A DNA stretch of 10,203 bases, from the NCBI GenBank assembly GCA_947427325.1, contig CANEHP010000077.1, forward strand, positions 1 through 10,203, given 5' to 3'. Source of the DNA: an uncultured Clostridia bacterium (GTDB taxonomy: Bacteria > Bacillota > Clostridia > Oscillospirales > Ruminococcaceae). The notes below the pieces were generated by a model. The model saw nothing but the letters and a program-made list of their open reading frames with translations, had not been told where the DNA came from and did no database searches. This document shows positions 1 to 7,699 of the stretch, one piece after another. Numbering within the stretch: the stretch's first letter is position 1; each line of letters starts with the position of its first letter. The position numbers were made by a program, and so were the translations under genes.

Positions 1-276
1 TCCTCGACAAAATTTGCTCGAAAATCTGCGCACCATTCCTATGAGAACAAGTTCTTAATTGAGGGTACAGGACTTGACGAGGACGAAATAAATAATTATT
101 TCAGACAAAACTTTGCAGGCGACAGCCTTCTGGCTGTCGGAGATGATACGCTGATAAAAATTCACTTTCATACCAACGAGCCTTGGAAAATACTTGAATA
201 CTGTTCGTCCTTAGGCGAGATATTTGACATTGTGGTGGAAGATATGGACAGACAGTCACGGGGACATAAAGAATAG
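1..276 (+). CDS. 3' end of a FakA/YloV middle-domain-like protein (5' truncated by window)
   Basis: An open frame runs from base 1 to a TAG at 274-276 and gives 91 residues with no in-frame ATG before the last stretch, so its start lies upstream of the window. The segments YENKFLIEG, GDSLLAVGDD, IKIHFHTNEPWKILEY and GEIFDIVVEDMDRQS resemble the region following the DAK2/DhaL domain in the fatty-acid kinase subunit FakA (YloV), where similar text reads as GDSLVVVGDD, VKVHxHTxxP and IKIENMREQ. FakA continues for a couple of hundred residues past this point, whereas this protein stops, so I infer a short stand-alone relative of the kind often annotated 'kinase to dihydroxyacetone kinase'. Its biochemical role is not known to me. 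The first dozen residues (about bases 1-40) look unlike the family and overlap a repeat-like sequence. It ends 184 nt before pyrC and probably belongs to a separate transcript. Confidence 0.6.
   Translation, partial: SSTKFARKSAHHSYENKFLIEGTGLDEDEINNYFRQNFAGDSLLAVGDDTLIKIHFHTNEPWKILEYCSSLGEIFDIVVEDMDRQSRGHKE
7..51 (-). repeat. Possible degenerate copy of a short dispersed repeat, inverted relative to the window-end copy
   Basis: Bases 7-51 align by eye with the reverse complement of 10114-10159 at about 34 matches in 46 columns with one gap. The core is an exact 11-mer, CGAAAATCTGC at 19-29 against GCAGATTTTCG at 10136-10146. The copy lies in the coding frame of the truncated gene. The last part (TATGAGAACAAG) also encodes family-conserved residues, so some matches there may be coincidental. 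Membership of a repeat family is inferred from two or three copies only. Confidence 0.35.
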
Positions 277-331
277 TTTTTTGATAAGTGCAAAAATTAT
301 TTGAAATTTCCGAAACAGCTTAAAAAATCTA

Positions 332-360
332 TTGCTAAAAACGACAAAATATTGTATAAT
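332..360 (+). promoter_or_regulatory. Sigma-A promoter for the pyr operon
   Basis: A -35 element TTGCTA (332-337, four of six consensus bases) is followed after exactly 17 nt by a perfect -10 element TATAAT (355-360), in AT-rich surroundings. Transcription would start near 366-368, giving a leader of about 95-100 nt before pyrC. It is the only good promoter I see upstream of the operon, and it lies 55 nt after the previous gene's stop. Confidence 0.75.
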
Positions 361-387
361 TAAAAGAAATATGTTTAAAAGCATTGA

Positions 388-419
388 AGCGTTTTCACAT
401 TAAGCAGTACGTCTTTTCG
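388..419 (+). repeat. Possible degenerate repeat copy in the pyrC leader
   Basis: AGCGTTTTCACAT at 388-400 matches AGCGTGTTCACAT at 10112-10124 in 12 of 13 positions. The similarity continues through CAGTA and TTTTCG with small gaps (about 26 of 35 columns by eye, against 10112-10146). It has the same orientation as the window-end copy. It could be a decayed repeat or chance similarity in AT-rich DNA. Confidence 0.3.
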
Positions 420-453
420 GAATATCTGTTTTTGTGAATATTTAAGGTTATCT

Positions 454-460
454 GAAAGGA
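454..460 (+). promoter_or_regulatory. Ribosome binding site that decides the pyrC start
   Basis: GAAAGGA ends directly against an ATG at 461 and six bases before a second in-frame ATG at 467. The zero spacing makes 461 an unlikely start, while 467 has a normal distance. The weaker AAGG at 444-447 is 13 nt from 461. Confidence 0.6.
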
Positions 461-466
461 ATGTTT

Positions 467-1750
467 ATGGAGCTTTGTCTTACAAACGGACATGTAGTTG
501 ACAGCAAAAACGGAATTGACGAAACTCTTGATATCAGGGTAAAGGACGGAGTGATTGCCGAGATCGGGAAGAATCTGCCTTTGCATAATGGCGAAAGGGA
601 AATTGATTGTACGGGATTTACGGTTATTCCGGGCATTTGTGATATGCATATTCATATGCGAGATCCCGGTCAGATCGAAAAAGAAGATATTATTACCGCA
701 GGCGAAGCGGCGGCGGCAGGCGGCGTTACAGCGGTTGCCTGTATGCCGAATACTTCCCCGGCTGTTGACAGTCCGGAAACTGTGCGGTATATTATCGAAA
801 AAGCTGAACAGTCCAAAACAAAGGTTTATCCCGTAGGCTCAATTACGAAGGGCTTAAAGGGCGAGGAGTTTTCCGACTTTGACGGTTTAAGGGAAGCGGG
901 CTGTGTTGCGGTAAGCGATGACGGCAGACCTGTTAAAAGCGCAATGATGATGAAGCAGGCTATAAAAAAGGCCGCACTATCTCATTTGATGATAATAAGT
1001 CATTGTGAGGATTTGGAAATAATCAACGGCGGAATAATGAACGACGGTGCGGTAAGCAATATTATAGGCGTTAAGGGAATGGCTCGTTCGAGCGAAAACT
1101 ATATTACTGCAAGGGAAATTCTTCTGGCGCAGGAGCAGGGACTTCCCGTTCACATTGCCCATGTTTCCACCAAAGAGTCGGTGGATATTATAAGACTTGC
1201 AAAGCAAAAGGGAGTTAAGGTGACCTGTGAAACAGCTCCGCATTATTTTACGCTTACAGACGATAAGCTGTTTGCACGTGACGCCGATTACAGAATGAAT
1301 CCGCCTTTAAGAGAGCAGGCTGATGTGGACGCAATAACCGAAGCGGTCTGCGACGGTACAATCGACTGTATTGTAACCGACCATGCCCCTCATACGGCAA
1401 AGGATAAGGCGGACTTTATAAAAGCGCCGAACGGTGTTGTAGGATTGGAAACTTCTTTGGCGGCAACGGTAACAATGCTTTTAAACACAGGTAAAATCAC
1501 AAGAGTACAGCTTGTACAGCTTATGTGCGTAAACCCTCGAAAAATTTTGGGAATAAGCGGCGGCAGTCTTTCCGTTGGCAGCGCAGCGGATATTACCGTA
1601 TTCAGTGAAACGGAAAAGTGGACGGTTGAACCCGAAAAGCTGCATTCAAAGTCAAAAAATACCTGTTTTAAGGGTATGACATTATCGGGTAAGGTAAAAT
1701 ATACACTTCTTAACGGAAATATAGTGTATGAGGATAAAAAGGAGAAATAA
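467..1750 (+). CDS. pyrC: Dihydroorotase, class I
   Basis: A cytoplasmic zinc amidohydrolase that reversibly cyclises N-carbamoyl-L-aspartate to L-dihydroorotate, the third step of UMP synthesis. At 427 residues it has the usual length of the long, class I bacterial enzyme. Visible motifs, numbered from the ATG at 467: the metal-binding HIHMRDPG starting at H61; MPNT at about 93-96; DDG at 151-153, whose aspartate is a metal ligand in the class I enzymes; SHCED around 178-182; HIAHVS at 229-234; the substrate-contact segment NPPLR at 278-282; and TDHAPH at 304-309 with the catalytic aspartate. I prefer the start at 467 over the ATG at 461 because the ribosome binding site abuts 461; the longer form would add only two residues. 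It is the first gene of the operon, and pyrF follows after 2 nt. No damage is seen, so an active enzyme is expected. Confidence 0.96.
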   Translation: MELCLTNGHVVDSKNGIDETLDIRVKDGVIAEIGKNLPLHNGEREIDCTGFTVIPGICDMHIHMRDPGQIEKEDIITAGEAAAAGGVTAVACMPNTSPAVDSPETVRYIIEKAEQSKTKVYPVGSITKGLKGEEFSDFDGLREAGCVAVSDDGRPVKSAMMMKQAIKKAALSHLMIISHCEDLEIINGGIMNDGAVSNIIGVKGMARSSENYITAREILLAQEQGLPVHIAHVSTKESVDIIRLAKQKGVKVTCETAPHYFTLTDDKLFARDADYRMNPPLREQADVDAITEAVCDGTIDCIVTDHAPHTAKDKADFIKAPNGVVGLETSLAATVTMLLNTGKITRVQLVQLMCVNPRKILGISGGSLSVGSAADITVFSETEKWTVEPEKLHSKSKNTCFKGMTLSGKVKYTLLNGNIVYEDKKEK

Positions 1751-1752
1751 TT

Positions 1753-2682
1753 ATGTCATTTGACAGACTGATTGAAAAAATTGCCGAAAAACAAAATCCC
1801 ACCGTGGCGGGACTTGACCCAAAGCTTGATTATGTACCCGAGTACATTAAGAAAAAAGCTTTTGAAAAGTACGGTGAAACCTTAAAGGGTGCGGCAAAGG
1901 CTTTGTGGAAGTTCAATAAGGGGCTTATTGACGGGCTTTGCGATATTGTTCCCGCAGTAAAGCCACAGGCGGCTTATTATGAAATGTACGGGTACGAGGG
2001 CATGAAGACCTTGTATAAAACCCAGGAATATGCAAGGAGCAAGGGGCTTTTTGTTATAACAGACGGTAAGAGAAACGATATAGGCAGCACAATGGAAGCC
2101 TACGCCGCCGCTCATCTTGGAAAGGTACAGGTAGGCGGAGAGAAGTACGAGCCGTTTATATGCGATGCGCTGACGGTAAACGGATATTTGGGCAGCGACT
2201 GCATAAAGCCCGTTATAAAGGTTTGCAATCAGTATGATAAGGGATTGTTCGTGCTTGCCAAAACCTCTAACCCTTCCTCGGGAGAATTGCAGGATCAAAA
2301 AATCGGCGATACTGCCATTTATGAGATCATGGGCGATATGTGTGAGGAATGGGGAAAGGAAATCGAGGGAAAATACGGCTACAGCGGCGTGGGAATAGTG
2401 GCAGGCGCAACTTATCCCGAACAGATAGCCGTTTTAAGAAGCAGACTTCCTCACACCTTCTTCTTAATTCCCGGCTACGGCGCACAGGGAGCAAGCGCAA
2501 AGGATATTTCCGCCGCTTTTGACCAACATGGCTTAGGCGGAATTGTCAACAGCTCAAGGGGAATAATGTGTGCATATAAAAAGGAAGGCTGCAATGAAAA
2601 AGATTATGCGGAGGCGGCAAGACGGGAAGCAATCCGTATGCGTGATGAAATAATGGGCTATGTACATAAAATTGAGCTGTAA
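1753..2682 (+). CDS. pyrF: Orotidine 5'-phosphate decarboxylase, type 2 (long form)
   Basis: Decarboxylates OMP to UMP, the last step of the pathway, in the cytoplasm. The 309-residue length and motif spelling fit the long PyrF subfamily seen in Clostridia, mycobacteria and myxobacteria rather than the roughly 230-residue form. The N-terminal TVAGLDP (17-23) carries a substrate-binding aspartate. The catalytic D-x-K-x-x-D array is D104, K106 and D109 in ITDGKRNDIGST. VKPQAAYYE (69-77), TVNGYLGSD (141-149), KTSNPSSGE (170-178), IVAGATYPEQ (215-224) and LIPGYGAQG (238-246), followed by NSSRG (266-270), complete the TIM-barrel active site and phosphate-binding region. A good AAAGGAG site lies 8 nt before the ATG, inside the end of pyrC. 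A 53-nt gap without promoter or hairpin separates it from carA. Confidence 0.96.
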   Translation: MSFDRLIEKIAEKQNPTVAGLDPKLDYVPEYIKKKAFEKYGETLKGAAKALWKFNKGLIDGLCDIVPAVKPQAAYYEMYGYEGMKTLYKTQEYARSKGLFVITDGKRNDIGSTMEAYAAAHLGKVQVGGEKYEPFICDALTVNGYLGSDCIKPVIKVCNQYDKGLFVLAKTSNPSSGELQDQKIGDTAIYEIMGDMCEEWGKEIEGKYGYSGVGIVAGATYPEQIAVLRSRLPHTFFLIPGYGAQGASAKDISAAFDQHGLGGIVNSSRGIMCAYKKEGCNEKDYAEAARREAIRMRDEIMGYVHKIEL

Positions 2683-2735
2683 TAACGGCTGTACAAGCTT
2701 TGGATAATCGTATATTTGGCTTCGGAGGATAATAA

Positions 2736-3830
2736 ATGAATTTCGGAAAAGATAAAACAGCATATCTGATATTATCAGACGGCACTGTATTTAAAGGAAA
2801 AAGCTTCGGCAAAGAGGGGACGGTTATAGGTGAAACGGTATTTACCACAGCTATGACAGGTTACCAGGAGACCTTGACAGATCCCAGCTACTGCGGTCAG
2901 ATAGTAACACAGACTTTCCCTTTAATCGGAAATTATGGGGTAAACAGTATAGATTATGAATCCGACGGCAGTGCGGTAAGCGGATATGTAGTAAGAGAAA
3001 AATGCGATATGCCCTCAAACTTCAGATGTGAGGATTCTATAGACAATTTCCTAAAAAAATACGGAATAATCGGTATTTACGATATCGATACAAGAAAGCT
3101 TACCCGCATTATCCGTGAAACGGGTGTAATGAACGGTATGATAACCACAGAGGAATTTCAGCTTGAAAAGGCTTTGGAGGAAATCGGAAACTATAAGGTC
3201 GGAAGAGTCGTACCAAAGGTAAGCACAGATAAGATAGAAAAATTTCAGGCGGAAAATCCAAAATTTAATGTTGTACTCATGAACTACGGATATAAGTACA
3301 ATATCAGAAGAGAGCTTGTAAACCGAGGCTGTAATGTTACCGTTATGCCCTGGAACAGCTCCGCAGAGGAGATATGCGCCTTGAATCCCGACGGAATTAT
3401 GCTGTCAAACGGTCCGGGAGACCCTGCCGATAACCCCGAAGCTGTAGAAACTCTTAAAAAGCTTATCGAAAAGCAGATCCCCACCTTCGGAATATGCCTT
3501 GGTCATCAGCTTTTGGCGCTTGCCAACGGCGGAAGGACAGTAAAGCTTAAATACGGTCACAGAGGCGAAAACCAGCCTGTTACTGATTTAGAGCTTGACA
3601 GAACCTTTGTGACAAGCCAAAATCATGGTTATGCGGTTGTAAACGACAGTATTTCCGAAAAAGTGGGCAAGGTGAGCCATATCAACGCCAATGACGGCAC
3701 TTGTGAGGGCGTGAAGTACAGCAATGCGCCTGCCTTTACCGTACAGTTTCACCCCGAGGCCTGCGGAGGTCCTCACGATACCGCATATTTATTTGATGAA
3801 TTTATCAAGTTAATGGAGGAACATAAGTAA
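2736..3830 (+). CDS. carA: Carbamoyl-phosphate synthase small (glutaminase) subunit
   Basis: Hydrolyses glutamine and delivers ammonia through a tunnel to CarB for carbamoyl phosphate synthesis. At 364 residues it has a standard CarA length. The N-terminal CarA-specific domain covers about residues 8-150 (with FTTAMTGYQETLTDPSY at 36-52). The C-terminal class I glutamine amidotransferase domain covers about 177-360. Its nucleophile is C254 in FGICLGHQ, and the rest of the triad is H339 and E341 in QFHPEA. The oxyanion loop segment SNGPGDP is at 224-230. GGAGG lies 7 nt before the ATG. The TAA stop shares its last base with the carB ATG (TAATG), an arrangement that favours coupled, equimolar synthesis of the two subunits. 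As it sits in a pyr operon, it probably serves pyrimidine rather than arginine synthesis, although one enzyme may serve both. Confidence 0.97.
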   Translation: MNFGKDKTAYLILSDGTVFKGKSFGKEGTVIGETVFTTAMTGYQETLTDPSYCGQIVTQTFPLIGNYGVNSIDYESDGSAVSGYVVREKCDMPSNFRCEDSIDNFLKKYGIIGIYDIDTRKLTRIIRETGVMNGMITTEEFQLEKALEEIGNYKVGRVVPKVSTDKIEKFQAENPKFNVVLMNYGYKYNIRRELVNRGCNVTVMPWNSSAEEICALNPDGIMLSNGPGDPADNPEAVETLKKLIEKQIPTFGICLGHQLLALANGGRTVKLKYGHRGENQPVTDLELDRTFVTSQNHGYAVVNDSISEKVGKVSHINANDGTCEGVKYSNAPAFTVQFHPEACGGPHDTAYLFDEFIKLMEEHK

Positions 3831-6800
3831 TGCCACTGAGAAGCGATATAAAAAAAGTTCTTATGATAGGCTCAGGGCCTATCGTAATCGGACAGGCTGC
3901 GGAATTTGACTATGCCGGCTCACAGGCTTGCCGTGTTCTGAAGCAGGAGGGCTTGGAGGTGGTATTGGTAAACTCCAACCCCGCAACCATAATGACAGAT
4001 AAGCATATGGCGGATAAAATCTATATCGAACCGCTTACCTTGGATTGTCTTAAAAGAATTATCGAAATGGAAAAGCCCGACAGTATTTTGTCTACTTTAG
4101 GAGGACAAACAGGCTTGACGCTTTCCATGCAGCTTGCCGAGGAGGGCTTTTTGGAGAGCCATAATGTTAAGCTTTTAGGCGCAAATCCTCTCACCATTCA
4201 CAAGGCGGAGGACAGACAAGCCTTTAAGGACACTATGGAGGAAATCGGCGAACCTTGTATTCCCTCAAAGGTTGTTGAAACGCTTGAGGACGCTATGGAC
4301 TTTGCCAACAATGAGATAGGCTATCCCGTTATAGTCCGCCCTGCATTTACTTTAGGCGGCACAGGCGGCGGTATAGCAAATAATGCGGATGAGCTGCACG
4401 AAATCGCCATAAACGGCTTAAGAATGTCCCCCATACATCAGATTTTGGTTGAACGGTGTATAAGCGGCTGGAAGGAAATTGAATTTGAGGTAATACGTGA
4501 CGCAAAGGGAAATGTTATAACCGTTTGCTCTATGGAAAACTTTGATCCGGTGGGCGTTCACACGGGCGACAGCATAGTTGTCGCTCCTGCGGTCACTTTG
4601 GCGGATAGGGAGTATCAGATGCTCCGTACTGCCGCCTTGAACATTATTCAAGCCTTAAAGGTAGAGGGCGGCTGTAACTGTCAATTTGCCTTAAAGCCCG
4701 ACAGCTTTGAATATGCCGTAATAGAGGTCAATCCGCGTGTAAGCCGTTCCTCTGCTTTGGCGTCAAAGGCGACGGGCTATCCTATTGCAAAGGTCGCCAC
4801 ACGTATTGCTATCGGATATTCTCTTGATGAGATACTTAATCAGGTTACGGGAAAGACCTATGCCTGCTTTGAGCCTGCCATTGACTATATTGTCGTAAAA
4901 TTTCCCAAATGGCCCTTTGATAAATTTGTGTACGCTAAGAAAACTCTCGGTACACAGATGAAGGCAACAGGAGAAATTATGGCAATAGGCCCAAGCTTCG
5001 AGGCAGCTATGATGAAGGCTGTTCGTTCCATTGAGCTTGGAATGAATACTATGCGTAAAAGAGATTTTGCCGCTATGTCCGACGAGGAAGTGCTGAACAA
5101 GCTTCATGATGTTGATGTCGACCGTTCTTTCTGCGTATTTGAAGCTTTAAAGCGTGGGATTTCCGTTGATACGATTTGCGAAATTACAAAAATTGATAAA
5201 TGGTTTGTAAGCAAGCTGAAAAATCTCAAGGAATTGGAGGATTGGCTGTCAGAGGGAGATTTGACTCAGGAAAAGTATGATACTGCAAAGAAATATTGCT
5301 ACCTTGATAAATCTATTGAGGAGATTTCGGGAAAAAGCCTGAAGGAATGCGGAATCGAAAAACGCCATGCCGTTTATAAAATGGTTGATACCTGCGCTGC
5401 GGAGTTTTCCGCCGATACGCCTTATTTTTACAGCACTTATGACGAGGAAAACGAAGCGGAGGAGTTTTTAAAGCAGCACCCCACCGATAAGAAAAAGGTG
5501 CTTGTATTCGGTTCGGGCCCTATCAGAATAGGGCAGGGAATTGAGTTCGACTACTGCTCGGTACACTGCGTATGGGCTTTAAAGGAAATGGGCTGTGAAG
5601 CCATTCTTTGCAACAATAATCCCGAAACCGTTTCCACCGACTTCGATACGGGAGACAGGCTTTATTTTGATCCCCTTACCTTTGAAGATGTTGACAGCCT
5701 TATTGCAACGGAAAAGCCCGACGGGGTTGTGGTTCAGTTCGGCGGACAGACCGCCATCAAGCTGACCAAGCATTTGCAGGAAATAGGTGCAAATATAATG
5801 GGCACCTGTGCGGAAAGTATTGACGCAGCGGAGGACAGGGAGCTGTTTGACGAGCTTTTGGAAAAATGCGATATACCAAGACCTGCGGGTGAAACCGTAT
5901 TTACAACAGAAGAAGCTTTACAAGCGGCTAACAGATTGGGATATCCTGTTTTGCTCCGTCCTTCTTATGTGCTTGGCGGTCAGAATATGATAATCGCCCA
6001 TGCCGACAGCGATGTTGAGGAATATATGAAGATCATTACCTCTCACAAGCTGGAAAACCCCGTACTTATCGACAAGTATATGATGGGTACAGAGGTAGAG
6101 GTTGACGCTATATGCGACGGTACGGATTTTCTTATTCCCGGAATTATGGAGCATATCGAGCGTGCAGGTATTCACAGCGGCGACAGCATTTCCGTTTATC
6201 CTGCTCAAACCCTTAACGAGAGAGTTAAAAAGGTTATTATCACCTATACCGAAAGGCTTGCAAAGGCTCTTAAAGTAATAGGTCTGGTAAATATTCAGTA
6301 TGTGGTATACGATCATCAGGTTTATGTAATTGAGGTAAATCCCCGTTCATCAAGAACAGTACCCTATATAAGCAAGGTGACAGGCGTTCCTATGGTGGAT
6401 ATTGCTACAAAGATAATGCTTGGTCATTCCTTAAGGGAACAGGGCTATACAAGCGGGCTTTATCCCGAATGTGAATATATCGCCGTTAAAGTGCCTGTAT
6501 TCAGCTTTGAAAAGCTCCATGACGTTGATACCCAATTAGGTCCTGAAATGAAATCGACGGGCGAGTGCCTTGGTATTGCAAAAACGTTTTCGGAGGCGCT
6601 CTATAAGGGACTTATTGCAGCAGGCTTTAAGATGCAGTACAGCGGCGGCGTTCTCTTTACTGTAAGAAATCAGGACAAGCCCGAAATAATCGACCTTGCA
6701 AGCCGTTTTGAAGCATTGGGCTTTGATATTTACGCTACCGGCGGAACGGCATCTGTGCTTAACAGAAATATGATAGCGACTAATTTCACATACCGCATAA

Positions 6801-7039
6801 AAGAGGAGAAAGAGCCTAATGTTATCACGCTTCTTGAAAGCGGTAAAATAAATTATGTTATTTCCACCTCCGAAACAGGACGAGATCCGGCACGTGACAG
6901 CGTTAAGATGAGAAGAAAGGCGTCGGAACGTTCCATTGCCTGCCTTACCTCAATAGATACGGCAAACGCATTGGTATCATGCCTTGAAATGCACAAATCC
7001 ATTGACGATGTGGAAATGGTAGATATTACAAAAATCTGA
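3830..7039 (+). CDS. carB: Carbamoyl-phosphate synthase large subunit
   Basis: Makes carbamoyl phosphate from bicarbonate, CarA-derived ammonia and two ATP. The 1069 residues show the full internally duplicated architecture. The first half (carboxyphosphate synthesis) has GSGPIVIGQ at 14-22, GGQTG at 91-95 and EVNPRVSRS at 299-307. The second half (carbamate phosphorylation) has GSGPIRIGQ at 561-569, GGQTA at 638-642 and EVNPRSSRT at 835-843. E299, N301 and R303 sit at the numbers familiar from the E. coli enzyme, where the first two are metal ligands. From about 938 an MGS-like allosteric domain follows, with TGGTAS at 970-975; UMP or ornithine control through this domain is known for the family, but which effector acts here cannot be read from the sequence. 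GGAGGA ends 9 nt before the ATG, inside carA. No frameshift or missing motif is seen. Confidence 0.97.
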   Translation: MPLRSDIKKVLMIGSGPIVIGQAAEFDYAGSQACRVLKQEGLEVVLVNSNPATIMTDKHMADKIYIEPLTLDCLKRIIEMEKPDSILSTLGGQTGLTLSMQLAEEGFLESHNVKLLGANPLTIHKAEDRQAFKDTMEEIGEPCIPSKVVETLEDAMDFANNEIGYPVIVRPAFTLGGTGGGIANNADELHEIAINGLRMSPIHQILVERCISGWKEIEFEVIRDAKGNVITVCSMENFDPVGVHTGDSIVVAPAVTLADREYQMLRTAALNIIQALKVEGGCNCQFALKPDSFEYAVIEVNPRVSRSSALASKATGYPIAKVATRIAIGYSLDEILNQVTGKTYACFEPAIDYIVVKFPKWPFDKFVYAKKTLGTQMKATGEIMAIGPSFEAAMMKAVRSIELGMNTMRKRDFAAMSDEEVLNKLHDVDVDRSFCVFEALKRGISVDTICEITKIDKWFVSKLKNLKELEDWLSEGDLTQEKYDTAKKYCYLDKSIEEISGKSLKECGIEKRHAVYKMVDTCAAEFSADTPYFYSTYDEENEAEEFLKQHPTDKKKVLVFGSGPIRIGQGIEFDYCSVHCVWALKEMGCEAILCNNNPETVSTDFDTGDRLYFDPLTFEDVDSLIATEKPDGVVVQFGGQTAIKLTKHLQEIGANIMGTCAESIDAAEDRELFDELLEKCDIPRPAGETVFTTEEALQAANRLGYPVLLRPSYVLGGQNMIIAHADSDVEEYMKIITSHKLENPVLIDKYMMGTEVEVDAICDGTDFLIPGIMEHIERAGIHSGDSISVYPAQTLNERVKKVIITYTERLAKALKVIGLVNIQYVVYDHQVYVIEVNPRSSRTVPYISKVTGVPMVDIATKIMLGHSLREQGYTSGLYPECEYIAVKVPVFSFEKLHDVDTQLGPEMKSTGECLGIAKTFSEALYKGLIAAGFKMQYSGGVLFTVRNQDKPEIIDLASRFEALGFDIYATGGTASVLNRNMIATNFTYRIKEEKEPNVITLLESGKINYVISTSETGRDPARDSVKMRRKASERSIACLTSIDTANALVSCLEMHKSIDDVEMVDITKI

Positions 7040-7085
7040 TTATTAAAAATATTTTTATCAAAACTGTTTGATTAAGGAAAATGCA

Positions 7086-7625
7086 ATGAAAGTCGGAGAA
7101 TATAAAGTAAAAAGAAACTATTTAATTGCACAGATGGTCTTAGACGCTGTGGCGGTTATTATTATGATTGTTATCTGTAGATGCGTCTTTTCCTTTGGCG
7201 ACTTTATAGAATCGCAAAATAAGCTTATTCACAATTCCAACAATGAAGTTACCGGTCTTGTTGTGTGGCAGTGGAACATTACTTGGATTGTAATTGCCGC
7301 TGTTGTGGTATTGGCTTCGCTTTTGATGATTTATCTTCCGAGAAAGCTGCCGAAAAAGTATATTGTTAATGAATCAAATGCGCAAAAGTACAGCGATATT
7401 GTAATTACAGCCATTACCTGTGTGCGTATTCCTGCTTTATTGGCGGTTTTTGAGGGAATGTGCATTCACCAGTCGGTTATGGTTAGAAATTTCGAGGGAA
7501 TCATTTCTTTACAAATCCCATTGGATATTCTTCTTGCAGTGATCATTATTCGGTTTTCGATTCACAGAGTCAGAATCATTCAGCCTGAAGAAGAGGAAAA
7601 GAAAATCACTTTTAAGGAGAATTGA
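7086..7625 (+). CDS. Unrecognised membrane protein with four predicted helices, inside the pyr operon
   Basis: I do not recognise this 179-residue protein. I chose the ATG at 7086 because AAGGAAA lies 5-6 nt upstream at 7074-7080; an in-frame TTG at 7068 would add six residues but has no ribosome binding site. Hydrophobic stretches at about 12-36, 62-84, 104-125 and 139-158 predict four transmembrane helices. Positive charges cluster at the N-terminus (KVKR), between helices 2 and 3 (PRKLPKK) and after helix 4 (RFSIHRVR), so both ends should be cytoplasmic by the positive-inside rule. Helix 3 carries CVRIP and is followed by an outside loop with GMCIHQS. The tail is short and acidic then basic (EEEEKK). 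There is no signal peptidase site, ATP-binding motif or known catalytic pattern. It sits 46 nt after carB and 2 nt before a small ORF. Its size is small for a uracil or nucleoside permease, so a transport role is not supported. Confidence 0.8.
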   Translation: MKVGEYKVKRNYLIAQMVLDAVAVIIMIVICRCVFSFGDFIESQNKLIHNSNNEVTGLVVWQWNITWIVIAAVVVLASLLMIYLPRKLPKKYIVNESNAQKYSDIVITAITCVRIPALLAVFEGMCIHQSVMVRNFEGIISLQIPLDILLAVIIIRFSIHRVRIIQPEEEEKKITFKEN

Positions 7626-7627
7626 GT

Positions 7628-7699
7628 ATGGACGATTTCGGCATAAACGAAATGACGGAGATGAAAAAAACCTTCAGGATAAACATCAAAAAAGCTTAA
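7628..7699 (+). CDS. Candidate 23-residue small protein
   Basis: ATG at 7628 to TAA at 7697-7699 encodes 23 residues, beginning MDDFGINEM and ending RINIKKA. It is acidic at the N-terminus and lysine-rich at the C-terminus, with no membrane segment. The reason to list it is its start signal: AAGGAG at 7614-7619 lies 8 nt before the ATG, as good as any in this operon, and overlaps the end of the membrane-protein gene, whose stop is 2 nt upstream. It could be a real small protein, a translated leader that keeps ribosomes moving toward pyrK, or the remnant of a truncated gene. I recognise no family. Confidence 0.4.
   Translation: MDDFGINEMTEMKKTFRINIKKA

Larger units (their letters stand above)
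367..460 (+). promoter_or_regulatory. pyrC operon 5' leader, no recognised attenuator
   Basis: The predicted leader is about 94 nt. I looked for the PyrR-binding loop and the antiterminator/terminator pair common in Firmicutes pyr leaders and found neither: there is no GC-rich hairpin followed by a T-run. There is also no pyrimidine-rich start site that would suggest the start-site switching known for enterobacterial pyrC. Bases 388-419 resemble the repeat at the window end, described separately. The region ends in the pyrC ribosome binding site. Confidence 0.4.

Noticed and set aside
276..300. TTTTTG/CAAAAA inverted repeat after the first gene as a terminator
   Set aside because: The stem is almost all A-T and is not followed by a T-tract, so it would be too weak to call.
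461..466. ATG at 461 as the pyrC start
   Set aside because: The GAAAGGA site ends immediately before it, leaving no spacer; ATG at 467 has a normal distance and still includes the full family N-terminus.
1882..2298. Long antisense open frame opposite pyrF, and similar ones opposite pyrC, carA, carB and pyrD
   Set aside because: They lie wholly within well-identified genes on the other strand, lack start signals and show no family features, so they are shadow frames.
7044..7057. Perfect 14-nt palindrome TAAAAATATTTTTA after carB
   Set aside because: Composed only of A and T in AT-rich DNA, with no GC stem or T-run context of an intrinsic terminator and no recognised operator pattern.
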